Source: Tepidiformaceae bacterium
GTDB lineage: Bacteria > Chloroflexota > Dehalococcoidia > Tepidiformales > Tepidiformaceae
Direction: 5' to 3'
Assembly (NCBI GenBank): GCA_958295975.1
Contig: OY282446.1
Coordinates: 310,001-374,000, forward strand
Length of the DNA: 64,000 bases
The notes beneath the pieces are model-generated. The model had not been told where the DNA came from and made no database searches. It worked only from the letters and a program-made list of their open reading frames with translations. Positions 1 through 8,802 of this stretch are shown here, piece by piece (within the stretch, counting starts at the first letter, position 1; every line of letters starts with the position of its first letter). A program made the translations under genes and the position numbers.

Positions 1-1
1 C

Positions 2-343
2 GGCAGGCGCATCCCCATCTGGTTCGGGGGCTTCAGCGCGCCCGCCTTCGAGCGCGCCGCGCGCATCGGCGACGGCTTCATCTTCGGCGGGAGCTCGACC
101 GACGCGCTCGCCGCCCTCAAGACGATTCGCGGCCATCTCGCGCGCGCGGGGCGCGACCCCGCCGCGTTCGGCGTCGAGGCCATGGTCAACTACGCCGACG
201 GCCCGGAGCAGTGGACGGCGGAGGTCGAACGCTGGCGCGGGGCGGGAGCGGACTACGTTTCCATGCGCACCATGAACGCGGGCCTCGACGGTCCGCGCGC
301 CCACATCGAGGCGATCGAGCGCTACTGGCGCGAGGTCTCCTGA
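2..343 (+). CDS. LLM-class (luciferase-like) flavin/F420-dependent oxidoreductase, C-terminal part
   Basis: This is the last 113 codons of a gene that begins before the window. The fragment opens with IPIWFGGFSAPAFERAARIGDGFIF, split here as IPIWFGGFSAPAF and ERAARIGDGFIF, which matches the C-terminal barrel segment of luciferase-like monooxygenases (an I-P-[IV]-W-[IVF]-G-G ... A-A-R-[IL]-G-D-G pattern). Family members bind FMN or F420 in a TIM barrel and oxidise varied substrates, so the substrate cannot be named. The gene is read in the same direction as the amidohydrolase that starts 50 bases later. The family assignment is fairly secure; the choice between FMN and F420 is not decided by this fragment. 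Confidence 0.75.
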   Translation, partial: GRRIPIWFGGFSAPAFERAARIGDGFIFGGSSTDALAALKTIRGHLARAGRDPAAFGVEAMVNYADGPEQWTAEVERWRGAGADYVSMRTMNAGLDGPRAHIEAIERYWREVS

Positions 344-393
344 GCGTCGCGTACGATGGCGGCGGACGGAGCGCCGCCCGCGGGAGGAACGCC

Positions 394-1335
394 ATGAACG
401 GCATGATCGACGTACACCACCACGCGCCCGCCGCCGAAATCGCGGCGGCGGCGGCCAGCTTCGGGCTGACCGTCGGCGGCGGCTGGACCCCCGAGCGCGC
501 GCTTGCGGACATGGACGCCAGCGGCATCGCCGCCGCCGTGCTCACGCCCATCGTCTTCGTCGCCGACGTGGCCGACCCCGCGGCGGCGGTCCCCCTGCAC
601 CGCGCGACGAACGACTACCTCGCGGGCGTCGCGCGGCGCTGGCCCCGCCGCTTCGGCGCCTTCGCCACGCTGCCCATCGTGGACCCCGCCGCCGCCCGCG
701 CCGAGCTCGACCGCGCGTTCGACGAGCTGGGCATGGACGGCGTGCTCCTGCCCAGCGGCGTCGGCCCCGACCTCATCGGCGCGGAGCGCTTCGCCCCCGT
801 GCTGGCGGCGCTCGACCGGCGCGGCGCGACCATCCACCTCCACCCCACGGCCTCGCCCGTCGGCATTCCCGGGCTGCCCGCCTCCGTGGTCGATTTCCCC
901 GTGGAGACGACGCGCGCGCTCGGCAGCCTGCTGGCCTCCGGCGCGTTCGAGCGCCACGGCAACCTGACCTGGATCGTGGCGCACGCGGGCGGCTGCTTCC
1001 CCTACATCGCCGGGCGCGTGGCCCGCTCCGACGGCGCGGAGCCGCTGCGCTCGAACGCGCCCGCGGGCGTCGCCGCCTACCTGGCGCGCCTCTACTACGA
1101 CGTGGCCGTCTGCTGCCACCCCACGGCGCTGCCCAGCCTGCTGACCGTGACGGACGCGGACCACCTCATCTTCGGCACGGACTACCCGGCCTTTTCGCGC
1201 GCGGACGTGGACGGCGCCATCGCCTGGCTGCGGGACGAATCCGGCTTCGACGCGGCCCAACTGGCGGCCATCGGCGCGGCCAACGCGCGCCCCTTCTTCC
1301 CCCGCCTCGCCGCCGACATGGACGCGGCGGGATAG
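394..1335 (+). CDS. Amidohydrolase-2 family metal-dependent hydrolase/decarboxylase
   Basis: The 313-residue protein has the amidohydrolase TIM-barrel pattern: an N-terminal metal-binding HHH at residues 8-10 (IDVHHHAP), a mid-barrel WIVAHAGG histidine, and FGTDYP near the C-terminus carrying the last metal-site aspartate. This arrangement is typical of the ACMSD-like branch, which contains decarboxylases and hydrolases of aromatic or carbonyl acids. The start was taken at ATG 394 because GGGAGG lies 7 bases upstream; an upstream in-frame extension lacks family sequence. It sits between an LLM oxidoreductase and fumarase genes, which does not identify the substrate. Confidence 0.8.
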   Translation: MNGMIDVHHHAPAAEIAAAAASFGLTVGGGWTPERALADMDASGIAAAVLTPIVFVADVADPAAAVPLHRATNDYLAGVARRWPRRFGAFATLPIVDPAAARAELDRAFDELGMDGVLLPSGVGPDLIGAERFAPVLAALDRRGATIHLHPTASPVGIPGLPASVVDFPVETTRALGSLLASGAFERHGNLTWIVAHAGGCFPYIAGRVARSDGAEPLRSNAPAGVAAYLARLYYDVAVCCHPTALPSLLTVTDADHLIFGTDYPAFSRADVDGAIAWLRDESGFDAAQLAAIGAANARPFFPRLAADMDAAG

Positions 1336-1374
1336 CCGGATTCCGCGCCGCGTGCGCGCCCGCGGGGGAGGCGC

Positions 1375-1380
1375 TACGAT
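1375..1380 (+). promoter_or_regulatory. -10-like hexamer TACGAT, leaderless geometry for fumarase alpha
   Basis: TACGAT ends 6 bases before the GTG start of the fumarase alpha gene, so transcription would be expected to begin at or within a base or two of the start codon. The same spacing recurs before several other genes in this window. No clear -35 was identified. A purine-rich GGGGGAGG lies further upstream, but at a poor distance for a ribosome binding site. Confidence 0.45.
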
Positions 1381-1386
1381 GAAGCC

Positions 1387-2232
1387 GTGCGGGAGATCGC
1401 GGCGTCCGCCATCACCGAGACCGTGGCCAGGCTGGCCGTCGAGGCCGCCCACTTCCTGCCCGGGGACGTGGAGGGCGCCATCCGCGAGGCGCGCGGGACG
1501 GAACGCTCCCCCCTCGGCGTGCAGATCATCGACGAAATCCTCGAAAACGCGGAGATCGCGCGCGAGCGCATGCTGCCCCTCTGCCAGGACACGGGCACGG
1601 CGGTCGTCCACGTCGAGCTGGGCCAGGACGCGCACGTGACCGGCGGCTACCTGATCGACGCCATCAACGCGGGCATCGAGCGGGGCTACGGCGAGGGCTA
1701 CCTGCGCAACTCGATCGTGGACCACCCCTTCGGCGCGCGCACGAACACGGGCACGAACGCGCCCGGCGTCATCCACACCGAGATCGTGCCCGGCGACGCC
1801 ATCCACATCGGCTTCATGCCCAAGGGCGGCGGCTGCGAGAACATGTCCCGCTACCGCAACTTCCTGCCCGGCGCGGGCCGTGGGGCCGTCGTCGACTTCG
1901 TCTGCGAGACGGTGGACGTCTCCGGCGGCAACCCCTGCCCGCCGCTCGTCATCGGCGTGGGCGTGGGCGGCACCGCGGAGAAGGCCATGACCATCGCCAA
2001 GCACGCCCTCTTCCGCGCCATCGGCGAGCGCAACCCCGACCCCGACGTGGCCGCCCTCGAGGGCGAGCTGCTGGAGGCGGTGAACGCGCTCGGCGTGGGG
2101 CCGCAGGCGGTGGGCGGCTCGACCACCGCGCTCGACGTGTTCGTGGAGACGCACCCCACGCACATCACGGCGCTGCCCGTGGCCGTCAACATCCAGTGCC
2201 ACAGCGCGCGCACGAAGCACGCGACGCTCTAG
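1387..2232 (+). CDS. Class I fumarate hydratase, alpha subunit
   Basis: This is the N-terminal, [4Fe-4S]-binding half of a two-subunit class I fumarase, which interconverts fumarate and malate in the TCA cycle. Family landmarks are PLCQDTGTAVV (C66), DHPFGARTNTGTN, PKGGGCENMSR (C150), NPCPPLVIGVG (C184) and NIQCHSAR (C271). C66, C184 and C271 have spacing compatible with the three cluster ligands I recall for this family. The GTG start is placed by homology and by the -10-like hexamer just upstream. The stop codon overlaps the AGGAGG ribosome binding site of the beta-subunit gene 8 bases later, so the two are clearly one transcription unit. A related tartrate dehydratase alpha subunit is the main alternative. 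Confidence 0.9.
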   Translation: MREIAASAITETVARLAVEAAHFLPGDVEGAIREARGTERSPLGVQIIDEILENAEIARERMLPLCQDTGTAVVHVELGQDAHVTGGYLIDAINAGIERGYGEGYLRNSIVDHPFGARTNTGTNAPGVIHTEIVPGDAIHIGFMPKGGGCENMSRYRNFLPGAGRGAVVDFVCETVDVSGGNPCPPLVIGVGVGGTAEKAMTIAKHALFRAIGERNPDPDVAALEGELLEAVNALGVGPQAVGGSTTALDVFVETHPTHITALPVAVNIQCHSARTKHATL

Positions 2233-2240
2233 GAGGCGGC

Positions 2241-2825
2241 ATGGCGGAGCAGACGGCGATCCGGCTGCCGCTCACGGACGAGGCCATCGCGGGGCTGCGC
2301 ATCGGCGACCACGTGGCCTTCAGCGGCGTCATCCACACCGCTCGCGACGCCGCCCACAAGCGCCTCATCGCCATGGCGGACGCGGGCGAGCCGCTGCCGC
2401 TCGACCTGCGCGGGCAGGTCATCTACTACGTCGGCCCCACGCCCGCGCGCCCGGGGCGCGTCATCGGCTCGGCCGGCCCCACCACGGCCATGCGCCTCGA
2501 CCCCTACACGCCGCGCATGCTGGAGCTGGGGGTGAGGGGCATCATCGGCAAGGGCGGGCGCGGGCCCGCCGTGCGCGAGGCCCTGCGCGCCCATCGCGCC
2601 GTCTACTGCATCGCCGTGGGCGGCACGGGCGCGCTCCTCAACCGCCACATCGCCGCCGTTGAGGTGGTCGCCTTCGAGGACCTCGGCACGGAGGCCATCC
2701 GGCGGCTGGACGTGCGCGACTTCCCCGCCATCGTCGTGAACGACGCGCACGGCGGCGACCTGCTGGAGACGGGCAAGCGGCAGTACCGCACGAGCGCGCG
2801 CCCCATGCCCGCTCCGGGAGCCTGA
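2241..2825 (+). CDS. Class I fumarate hydratase, beta subunit
   Basis: The 194-residue protein is the C-terminal catalytic half of class I fumarase. Visible signatures are GVIHTARDAAHKR near residue 35, YYVGPTPA, GSAGPTTAMRLD, IIGKGGRGPA and IAVGGTGAL. ATG 2241 follows a strong AGGAGG that overlaps the stop of the alpha gene. It should assemble with the alpha product into the active enzyme. Its TGA stop shares the bases CTGA with a candidate CTG start of the hemA-like gene that follows. Confidence 0.9.
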   Translation: MAEQTAIRLPLTDEAIAGLRIGDHVAFSGVIHTARDAAHKRLIAMADAGEPLPLDLRGQVIYYVGPTPARPGRVIGSAGPTTAMRLDPYTPRMLELGVRGIIGKGGRGPAVREALRAHRAVYCIAVGGTGALLNRHIAAVEVVAFEDLGTEAIRRLDVRDFPAIVVNDAHGGDLLETGKRQYRTSARPMPAPGA

Positions 2826-3904
2826 CCACGCCCGCCCCCCTCGCCCTCGACCGCCTGACCGCCTGCGGCTGGGAGGCGGCGGCGCTCGACCGCGAGGCCA
2901 TCGCCGCGACGGAGCATGCCGCGCGCGCGGCCCATCCCGATGCCGCCCTCGTCCGCACCTGCCAGCGCATCGAGGCCCACGCGCTCGCGCCCTGCGCCTG
3001 CCCCGCGCCCGCCCGTTGGCGGGGCCTCGGAGCGCTGCGGCATCTGGCCGAGGTGGCCGCCGGGCTCCACTCCGCCGTGCTCGGCGAGGAGCAGATCCTG
3101 GGGCAGGTGCGCGCCGCCTTCGAGGGCGCGGACGCGGAGCTGCGCGACCTCGAAGGCGTGGCCGTGGCCGCCGCCCGCGCCCTGCGCGCCGAAACCGCCT
3201 TCGACAGCCACGCCGGACACCTGCTCGACCGCGGCCTCGCGCTCGCCGGGCTCGCCGCGGGCGGACGGCTGCTCGTGCTGGGCACGGGCGCGATGGCGCG
3301 GCTCGTGGCCGAGCGCGGCCTGGCCCTCGGTTTCGACGAGGTGCTCGTCGCGGGCCGCCGTCCCCCGCGCCGCCCGCTGCCCGGAACGTTCCTGCCGCTG
3401 GCGCGCATCGGCGGGGCCGAGCCGGTGACGGCGGTGGCGGGCTGCCTCGGCTCCGGCGCGAACGCCATCCCCCTGGCGGCGCTGCCCCCCGCGCGCTGCG
3501 TGCTCGACCTGGGGACGCCGCGCAACTTCACGGGCGCCGCCGAGGCGCGCGTCGTCACCATCGCCGACCTGCTCTCCGACGAGGCCGCGCGCCCGCACGC
3601 CACCGCCCGCCGCGGGGCGCTGCGTGAGCGCCTCGGCGCGCTGCTGGATGCGGAGCTGGCGGCGCGGCGCGAGACGGCGGCCAGCCCCGTGGGCGCGCTG
3701 CGCGAGTCGGTCGAGCGCGCCCGCCGCCGCGAGCTGGCGCGCCTCGCCCGCCGCCATCCGGACATCCCGCCGGAGACGCTGGACGCCATCGCGCGCGCCC
3801 TCGTGAACGGCATCCTGCACGCGCCCACGGAGCGCCTGCGCGCCCTCGGCGAGGACTCCGCCCTGGCCCGCGAGCTGGCCGCCCTGTTTCGGGACGGGGA
3901 GTAG
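2822..3904 (+). CDS. hemA: Divergent glutamyl-tRNA reductase
   Basis: The predicted protein matches glutamyl-tRNA reductase, the first enzyme of the C5 route to tetrapyrroles, across its length. It has VRTCQRIEAH (nucleophile C47 in the usual TCNRxE context, with N replaced by Q), GLHSAVLGEEQILGQV, a Rossmann segment LLVLGTGAMARLVAERGL, CVLDLGTPRNF, and the C-terminal helical NGILHAPTERLRAL. At about 360 residues it is shorter than the usual 400-450, mainly between the catalytic cysteine and GLHSAVLGE. No ATG, GTG or TTG is available upstream of the catalytic cysteine in this frame. CTG 2822, which overlaps the fumB stop as CTGA, is the best start and fits the coupling seen elsewhere here. 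No other heme genes are adjacent. Confidence 0.75.
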   Translation: MTTPAPLALDRLTACGWEAAALDREAIAATEHAARAAHPDAALVRTCQRIEAHALAPCACPAPARWRGLGALRHLAEVAAGLHSAVLGEEQILGQVRAAFEGADAELRDLEGVAVAAARALRAETAFDSHAGHLLDRGLALAGLAAGGRLLVLGTGAMARLVAERGLALGFDEVLVAGRRPPRRPLPGTFLPLARIGGAEPVTAVAGCLGSGANAIPLAALPPARCVLDLGTPRNFTGAAEARVVTIADLLSDEAARPHATARRGALRERLGALLDAELAARRETAASPVGALRESVERARRRELARLARRHPDIPPETLDAIARALVNGILHAPTERLRALGEDSALARELAALFRDGE

Positions 3905-3913
3905 TGTCTGGCT

Positions 3914-3932
3914 TGGAAGGACCTCCCTTCCA
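3914..3932 (+). terminator. Hairpin after hemA, possible terminator
   Basis: A 7-bp perfect stem (TGGAAGG/CCTTCCA) with a 5-base loop starts 10 bases after the hemA stop. There is no T-run, so it may only protect the 3' end or act with Rho. Confidence 0.35.
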
Positions 3933-4022
3933 GCAGGGCGGCGAACGGCTCGGCCATGGGGCGCGGATAAGCTGCGAGCGTTCGACCAGTGCGCTGGAAG
4001 GGGAGGCGCAGGGCCCTACCTG

Positions 4023-4085
4023 CTAGAGCAGGATCATCAGGAGCACAGCGATCAGGCGGGCATCGGCGAAGATGTACACCTTCAT
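4023..4085 (-). CDS. Candidate 20-residue hydrophobic peptide with near-perfect Shine-Dalgarno
   Basis: The reading frame encodes MKVYIFADARLIAVLLMILL, then TAG. The mRNA upstream reads GGAGGTGATCC, an 11-base match to the usual 3' end of 16S rRNA, with 9 bases between GGAGG and ATG. That is far stronger than the ribosome binding sites of the surrounding genes. The peptide has a short polar N-terminus followed by one hydrophobic segment long enough to sit in a membrane. It stands alone, with convergent neighbours on both sides, so it is not an obvious leader for a downstream gene. I do not recognise it. It could be a small membrane protein, a toxin-like peptide or a chance reading frame. Confidence 0.5.
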   Translation of the reverse strand: MKVYIFADARLIAVLLMILL

Positions 4086-4322
4086 AACGGATCACCTCCA
4101 AAGTATTCCAAGCAGCTGAGTTACATGTACCTACAGGATACGGGGTTGCCCCCGTGCGCCCATGGCTTGGATACAAGCACTCTAGCACATGATCATGAAC
4201 GGCATGTGAACGCGCTGGTGTTGGATGGAGCGGTGCAGTCGGCGGGATGGCGGCTCGCACGCGGGTGGCGGTGCTCATGGCAGGGTGCCACAGGCGGCGC
4301 TTCCCCCACTGACACGCGCCCT

Positions 4323-4339
4323 CGGCGGGGATTCCGCCG
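4323..4339 (-). terminator. Hairpin just after pyrK, possible pyr operon terminator
   Basis: A CGGCGG/CCGCCG stem with a 5-base loop lies 6 bases beyond the pyrK stop on the minus strand. No T-run follows. Confidence 0.35.
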
Positions 4340-4345
4340 CGCCCC

Positions 4346-5110
4346 TCAGAACACGTCGAAGAGGTTGAAGCGCGGGCCGTCCTTGCAGCAGAGGCGCACG
4401 CCGTGGCGCGTCTCGATGGCGCAGCCGTAGCACAGGCCCCAGCCGCACGGCATCGTCTCCTCCATCAGGATCTCCGGGCGCTGGCGGCGGCCGTTGTCCC
4501 GCAGCGCGTCGGCCAGCGCCGCGAACATCGGGGTCGGGCCGCAGGCGTAGAGGCGGCTGGACCAGGCCACGTACTCGTCGAGGTGCTCCGTGACGCGCCC
4601 GTGCAGCCCGCGCGTGCCGTCCTCGGTGGCGACCACGTACTCGACGGCGCTGGGCCAGGCGTCGGCGGGCAACAGCTGTGAGGCCGTGCGCGCGCCCATC
4701 ATGGCCGTCACCTGGTGGCCGCGCGCCAGCGCCGTCTCGGCCAGGTCCACCATGGGCGCGACGCCGACGCCGCCCGCCACCAGCAGCAGGTTGCCCGCGC
4801 CGTCGGGCAGGCGGAAGCCCTTGCCCAGCGGCCCGTAGAGGGAGAGGACGTCGCCGCGGCGGCGCTCCGCCAGCCAGCCCGTGCCGTGCCCCGTGACCGC
4901 GTAGAGGAGGGCGATGCGGCCCTCGTCGCGGCGGTGGATGCTGAAGGCGCGCGCGAACATCGGCTCGCCCCCCTCGGGGGCGCAGTGGACCATGACGAAC
5001 TGTCCGGGCTCGTGGCCCGCCGCCGCCAGCGCGGGCGCGTCGAGCCAGAGCGCGATGCCGCCCTCGTGGCTGGGTTCGTTGGAGAGCACGGCGGCGCGCT
5101 CGCGGATCAC
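4346..5110 (-). CDS. pyrK: Dihydroorotate dehydrogenase electron-transfer subunit
   Basis: PyrK carries electrons from class 1B dihydroorotate dehydrogenase to NAD+ through FAD and a [2Fe-2S] cluster. The 254-residue protein shows the FAD site RAFSIHR (55-60), the flavodoxin-reductase nucleotide loop GGVGVAPM (113-120), [10 protein letters not shown] (190-199), and a C-terminal cluster C222-x4-C227-x2-C230-x11-C242. The GTG start shares GTGA with the carB stop, so it is translationally coupled as the last gene of the pyr operon. The catalytic partner PyrD is not in this window and should be encoded elsewhere. Confidence 0.92.
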   Translation of the reverse strand: MIRERAAVLSNEPSHEGGIALWLDAPALAAAGHEPGQFVMVHCAPEGGEPMFARAFSIHRRDEGRIALLYAVTGHGTGWLAERRRGDVLSLYGPLGKGFRLPDGAGNLLLVAGGVGVAPMVDLAETALARGHQVTAMMGARTASQLLPADAWPSAVEYVVATEDGTRGLHGRVTEHLDEYVAWSSRLYACGPTPMFAALADALRDNGRRQRPEILMEETMPCGWGLCYGCAIETRHGVRLCCKDGPRFNLFDVF

Positions 5111-8100
5111 GGGACGGCGCCGTTCACGTACTCGTCGAGGCGCGCGACGGCGGGGGTCACCGTGCCGCGCATGGCCTCGATGGCAGCGCGCGCGGTGTCG
5201 AGCGAGGTATAGCAGGGGATGCGCTGCTCGGCGGCGGCGCGGCGGATGTGGAAGCCGTCGCGCAACGAGCCCGTGAGCCGCCCCTCGGGCGTGTTCAGCA
5301 CGCCGCGCACGGTCCCGTCGCGGATCACGTCGACGACGTTGGGGCGCTCGCCGCTGAGCACCTTGGTGACGGTGGTGGCGGGGATGCCGAGCGCCTCCAG
5401 CATGGCCCCCGTGCCCTCCGTGGCGTAGAGGGGGCAGCCCGCCTCGTGCAGGCCGCGCACGAGCGGCAGCGCCTCCGTCTTCGTCTGGTCGCTCAGGGAG
5501 AGGAGCACGGGCGTGGCCGGCGCGAGCGCCAGCCCGGCGGCCCGCAGCGCCTTCGCCAGCGCCGCCCCGTAGGTGCGGTCGATGCCCATCACCTCGCCCG
5601 TGCTCTTCATCTCCGGCCCCAGGTAGGTATCGACGGCGGGCAGCTTGGACATGGAGAAGACGGGCGCCTTCACGGCCACGAGGTCGCGCTCCGGCCAGAG
5701 GCCGCCCTCGTGGCCCTGCTCGGCGAGGCTCTGGCCGCACATGGCGCGCACCGCCAGCCGCACCATGGGCACGCCCGTCACCTTCGAGAGGAAGGGCACG
5801 GTGCGGCTGGCGCGCGGGTTCACCTCCAGCACGCAGACGCGCGGCCCGCCCGTCTCCGGCGGCAGCACCACGTACTGGATGTTGGTGAGCCCCACGGCCC
5901 CCAGCCCCAGCGCGATGCGCTCGGTGTATTCGGCGATGAGCGCGCGCGCCTCGGCGTCGAGGTGGATGGGCGGGTAGATGGCCATGGAGTCGCCGGAATG
6001 GACGCCCGCGCGCTCGATGTGCTCCATGATGCCGGGGATGAGCACGCGCTCGCCGTCGCAGATGGCGTCCACCTCCACCTCGCGCCCCTCGAGGTACTTG
6101 TCGATGAGGATGGGGCGGCCCTCGGCGGCCTCGGCGGCCTGGGCGAGGAAGCCCACCATCTCGCGCGGGTTCTGCACGATCTCCATGGCGCGCCCGCCCA
6201 GCACGTAGGAGGGGCGCACGAGCACGGGGTAGCCGATGGCCTGGGCCGTCTTCATGGCCTCCTCGAGCGTGCGCACGGCCCCGCCCGGCGGCTGGGGGAT
6301 GCCCAGCTCCTGCAGGAAGCGCTCGAACAGCCCGCGGTCCTCGGCGGTGTCGATGGCCTCCGTGTCGGAGCCGATGATGGCCCGCCCCGCGCGCCGCAGC
6401 GGCTCCGCCAGGTTCACCGCCGTCTGCCCGCCGAACTGCACGATGCTGGGGGGCGCGACGCCGTCCTCGCCCGCCTCGTTGTCGAGGATGGCGCGGATCG
6501 CCTCCTCGTCCAGCGGCTCGAAATAGAGGCGGTCGCTCGTGTCGAAGTCGGTGGAGACGGTTTCGGGGTTGGAGTTGACGAGGATGGCGCGCCGTCCCGC
6601 CTCCCGCAGCGCCCGCGCGGCGTGCACGCTGGCGTAGTCGAACTCGATCCCCTGGCCGATGCGGATGGGGCCGCTGCCGAGCACCACCGCCGGGTTGCCC
6701 GCCTGCGGCTCGGCCTCGTTCTCCTGCTCCCAGGTGGAATAGAAGTAGGGCGTGACCGCGTCGAACTCGGCGGCGCAGGTGTCGACCATCTTGTAGACGG
6801 CGCGGACGCCCAGCTGGCGGCGCAGGTCGCGCACGTGCTCGGGCAAGCGGTCGGCCAGCCGCCCCACCATCTCGTCGCTGAAGCCCATGCGCTTGGCCGC
6901 CAGCAGGAGTTCGCCGTCGAGCGGCTCGGAGAGCAGGCGGCGCTCCATGGCCACGATGCGGGCGAGGCGTTCGAGGAACCAGGGGTCGATGCCCGTCTCC
7001 GTGGCGATGGCGGCGGTCGCGCGGTCGCGGCGCAGGGCCGCCATCAGGGCCCACAGGCGCGTGTCCGTGGCGGACAGGTCGATGGCCCCGGCCTCGCGCC
7101 AGGCGGGATCCTCCCAGAGGAGCGTGCGCCGTCCGAATTCGAGCGAGCGCACGGCCTTCGCGAGCGCCCCCTCGAAGGTGCGGTCGATGGCCATGACCTC
7201 GCCCGTGGCCTTCATCTGCGTGCCCAGCTGGCGGTCGCCCAGCGCGAACTTGTCGAACGGCCAGCGCGGAATCTTCACCACGCAGTAATCGAGCGCGGGC
7301 TCGAAGGCGGCGGTCGTGCGCTGCGTGACGGCGTTCGGGATCTCGGCGAGCGCGCGGCCGCAGGCGATCTTGGCCGCCACGCGCGCGATGGGGTAGCCCG
7401 TGGCCTTCGAGGCCAGCGCCGAGGAGCGCGAGACGCGCGGGTTCACCTCGATCACGTAGTAGGGCAGGGGATCGCGCGGGTCCCCCTCCCAGGCGCGCAC
7501 GTCCGGCCGCGGGGCCAGCGAGAACTGGATGTTGCAGCCGCCCTCGATGCCCAGCGCGTCGATGATGCGCAGGGCGGCGGAGCGCAGCATCTGGTAGTCC
7601 TTGTCCGTGAGCGTCTGCGACGGCGCCACCACGATGGAGTCGCCCGTGTGCACGCCCATGGGGTCGAGGTTCTCCATGTTGCAGATGGTCACGCAGGTGC
7701 CCGCGCCGTCGCGCATGACCTCGTACTCGATCTCCTTCCAGCCGCCCAGGTAGCGCTCGATCAGCACCTGCGAGATGGGGCTGGCGGCGAGGCCCCCGGC
7801 GGCGATGGCGCGCAGCTCCTCCGCCGTGCGCGCGATGCCCCCGCCCGTGCCCCCCAGCGTGTAGGCGGGGCGCACCACCACGGGCAGGCCGATGGCCGCC
7901 GCCGCCGCCTCGCACGCCGCCAGCGTCTCGCAGCTCTCGCTCTCCAGCACGGGCTCGCCGAGGGAGGCCAGCAGCCCGTTGAACAGCTCGCGGTCCTCCG
8001 CCTGCCGGATCGACTCCAGGGGCGTGCCCAGCAGACGCACGCCGTAGCGGTCGAGCACGCCCGCGTTGGCCAGCTCCACGGCGAGGTTGAGGCCGGTCTG

Positions 8101-8367
8101 GCCGCCCAGCGTGGGCAGCAGGCCGTCGGGGCGTTCGCGCGCGATGACGCGCTCGAGCACGTCCGCCGTGAGGGGCTCGATGTAGACGGCGTCGGCAACG
8201 TCGAGGTCGGTCATGATGGTGGCCGGGTTGGAGTTCACGAGGATGCTGCGCACGCCCTCCTCGCGCACGGCCTTGCAGGCCTGCGTGCCCGCGTAGTCGA
8301 ACTCCGCCGCCTGCCCGATGACGATGGCCCCGGAGCCGATGATGAGGACGCTCTCCGGCTTCGTCAT
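5107..8367 (-). CDS. carB: Carbamoyl-phosphate synthase large subunit
   Basis: The 1086-residue protein has the full large-subunit architecture: two homologous ATP-grasp halves (each with [16 protein letters not shown] and a GG.TGLNLA or GGQTAVNLA motif), an oligomerisation region between them and a C-terminal MGS-like allosteric domain ([10 protein letters not shown] ... [14 protein letters not shown]). It makes carbamoyl phosphate from ammonia supplied by CarA, bicarbonate and two ATP, feeding both pyrimidine and arginine synthesis. ATG 8367 overlaps the stop of the small membrane-protein gene upstream as ATGA, and its own stop overlaps pyrK as GTGA. Confidence 0.97.
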   Translation of the reverse strand: MTKPESVLIIGSGAIVIGQAAEFDYAGTQACKAVREEGVRSILVNSNPATIMTDLDVADAVYIEPLTADVLERVIARERPDGLLPTLGGQTGLNLAVELANAGVLDRYGVRLLGTPLESIRQAEDRELFNGLLASLGEPVLESESCETLAACEAAAAAIGLPVVVRPAYTLGGTGGGIARTAEELRAIAAGGLAASPISQVLIERYLGGWKEIEYEVMRDGAGTCVTICNMENLDPMGVHTGDSIVVAPSQTLTDKDYQMLRSAALRIIDALGIEGGCNIQFSLAPRPDVRAWEGDPRDPLPYYVIEVNPRVSRSSALASKATGYPIARVAAKIACGRALAEIPNAVTQRTTAAFEPALDYCVVKIPRWPFDKFALGDRQLGTQMKATGEVMAIDRTFEGALAKAVRSLEFGRRTLLWEDPAWREAGAIDLSATDTRLWALMAALRRDRATAAIATETGIDPWFLERLARIVAMERRLLSEPLDGELLLAAKRMGFSDEMVGRLADRLPEHVRDLRRQLGVRAVYKMVDTCAAEFDAVTPYFYSTWEQENEAEPQAGNPAVVLGSGPIRIGQGIEFDYASVHAARALREAGRRAILVNSNPETVSTDFDTSDRLYFEPLDEEAIRAILDNEAGEDGVAPPSIVQFGGQTAVNLAEPLRRAGRAIIGSDTEAIDTAEDRGLFERFLQELGIPQPPGGAVRTLEEAMKTAQAIGYPVLVRPSYVLGGRAMEIVQNPREMVGFLAQAAEAAEGRPILIDKYLEGREVEVDAICDGERVLIPGIMEHIERAGVHSGDSMAIYPPIHLDAEARALIAEYTERIALGLGAVGLTNIQYVVLPPETGGPRVCVLEVNPRASRTVPFLSKVTGVPMVRLAVRAMCGQSLAEQGHEGGLWPERDLVAVKAPVFSMSKLPAVDTYLGPEMKSTGEVMGIDRTYGAALAKALRAAGLALAPATPVLLSLSDQTKTEALPLVRGLHEAGCPLYATEGTGAMLEALGIPATTVTKVLSGERPNVVDVIRDGTVRGVLNTPEGRLTGSLRDGFHIRRAAAEQRIPCYTSLDTARAAIEAMRGTVTPAVARLDEYVNGAVP

Positions 8368-8801
8368 CGCCCGCGCGCCCCCCGCCGCCCGACGAGGCGG
8401 GCGAGGCCGCGGCGCACTGGCGGGAGCGCGGGCAGGAGCAGCAGCAGGGGCGCGAGGGCGGCCTCGCGGCCGGCGCCGTCGAGCAGCAGCGCGCCCGTGA
8501 GCGCGCCCGCCGCCGCCCCCGCCGCGATGGCCGCGAGGTGGCGGCGCGGCGCGCGCGCTCCCGCGCCCGGCAGGCCCAGCGCCAGCAGGGCGAGGAACAG
8601 GCCCGTGAGCAGGCCCGCGCCCGCGAAGGCCCGCGCCCAGAAGCGCCCGGCCCCGCCGCCGAACACGTTCTCGCCCGCGAAGCTGGCGGCGAGGATGAGC
8701 AGGCCCAGCGCGAACGCGGTGGCCGCCGCCGCCAGCAGCGGGCCGCTCCAGGGCGCGCCCTCCGGGGCGGGCGTCGGGCGGGCGCGTCGCGCGGCGGCCA
8801 T
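8364..8801 (-). CDS. Small multi-pass membrane protein embedded in the pyr operon
   Basis: The 145-residue product is strongly hydrophobic, with about four membrane segments (for example [56 protein letters not shown] and [12 protein letters not shown]), plus arginine-rich ends. I recognise no family. It lies between the acetyltransferase gene (1-base gap) and carB (4-base ATGA overlap), so it must be co-expressed with pyrimidine genes. A transport or topology role would be speculation; membrane proteins of this type are not usual members of pyr operons. Confidence 0.75.
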   Translation of the reverse strand: MAAARRARPTPAPEGAPWSGPLLAAAATAFALGLLILAASFAGENVFGGGAGRFWARAFAGAGLLTGLFLALLALGLPGAGARAPRRHLAAIAAGAAAGALTGALLLDGAGREAALAPLLLLLPALPPVRRGLARLVGRRGARGR

Positions 8802-8802
8802 G

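Larger units (their letters stand above)
3905..4345. other. 441-bp intergenic region between convergent hemA and the pyr operon
   Basis: The stretch lacks a long coding sequence and is lower in G+C than its surroundings in its middle part. It holds a 7-bp hairpin just after hemA (3914-3932), a candidate 20-residue peptide gene on the minus strand (4023-4085) with a near-perfect ribosome binding site, a 6-bp hairpin (4140-4155, ACGGGG/CCCCGT) and a 6-bp hairpin just downstream of pyrK (4323-4339). Nothing else is recognised. Confidence 0.6.

Noticed and set aside
4089-4099. GGATCACCTCC, which looks like the 3' end of 16S rRNA
   Set aside because: No rRNA sequence precedes it. It is the complement of the strong Shine-Dalgarno of the small peptide gene on the minus strand.
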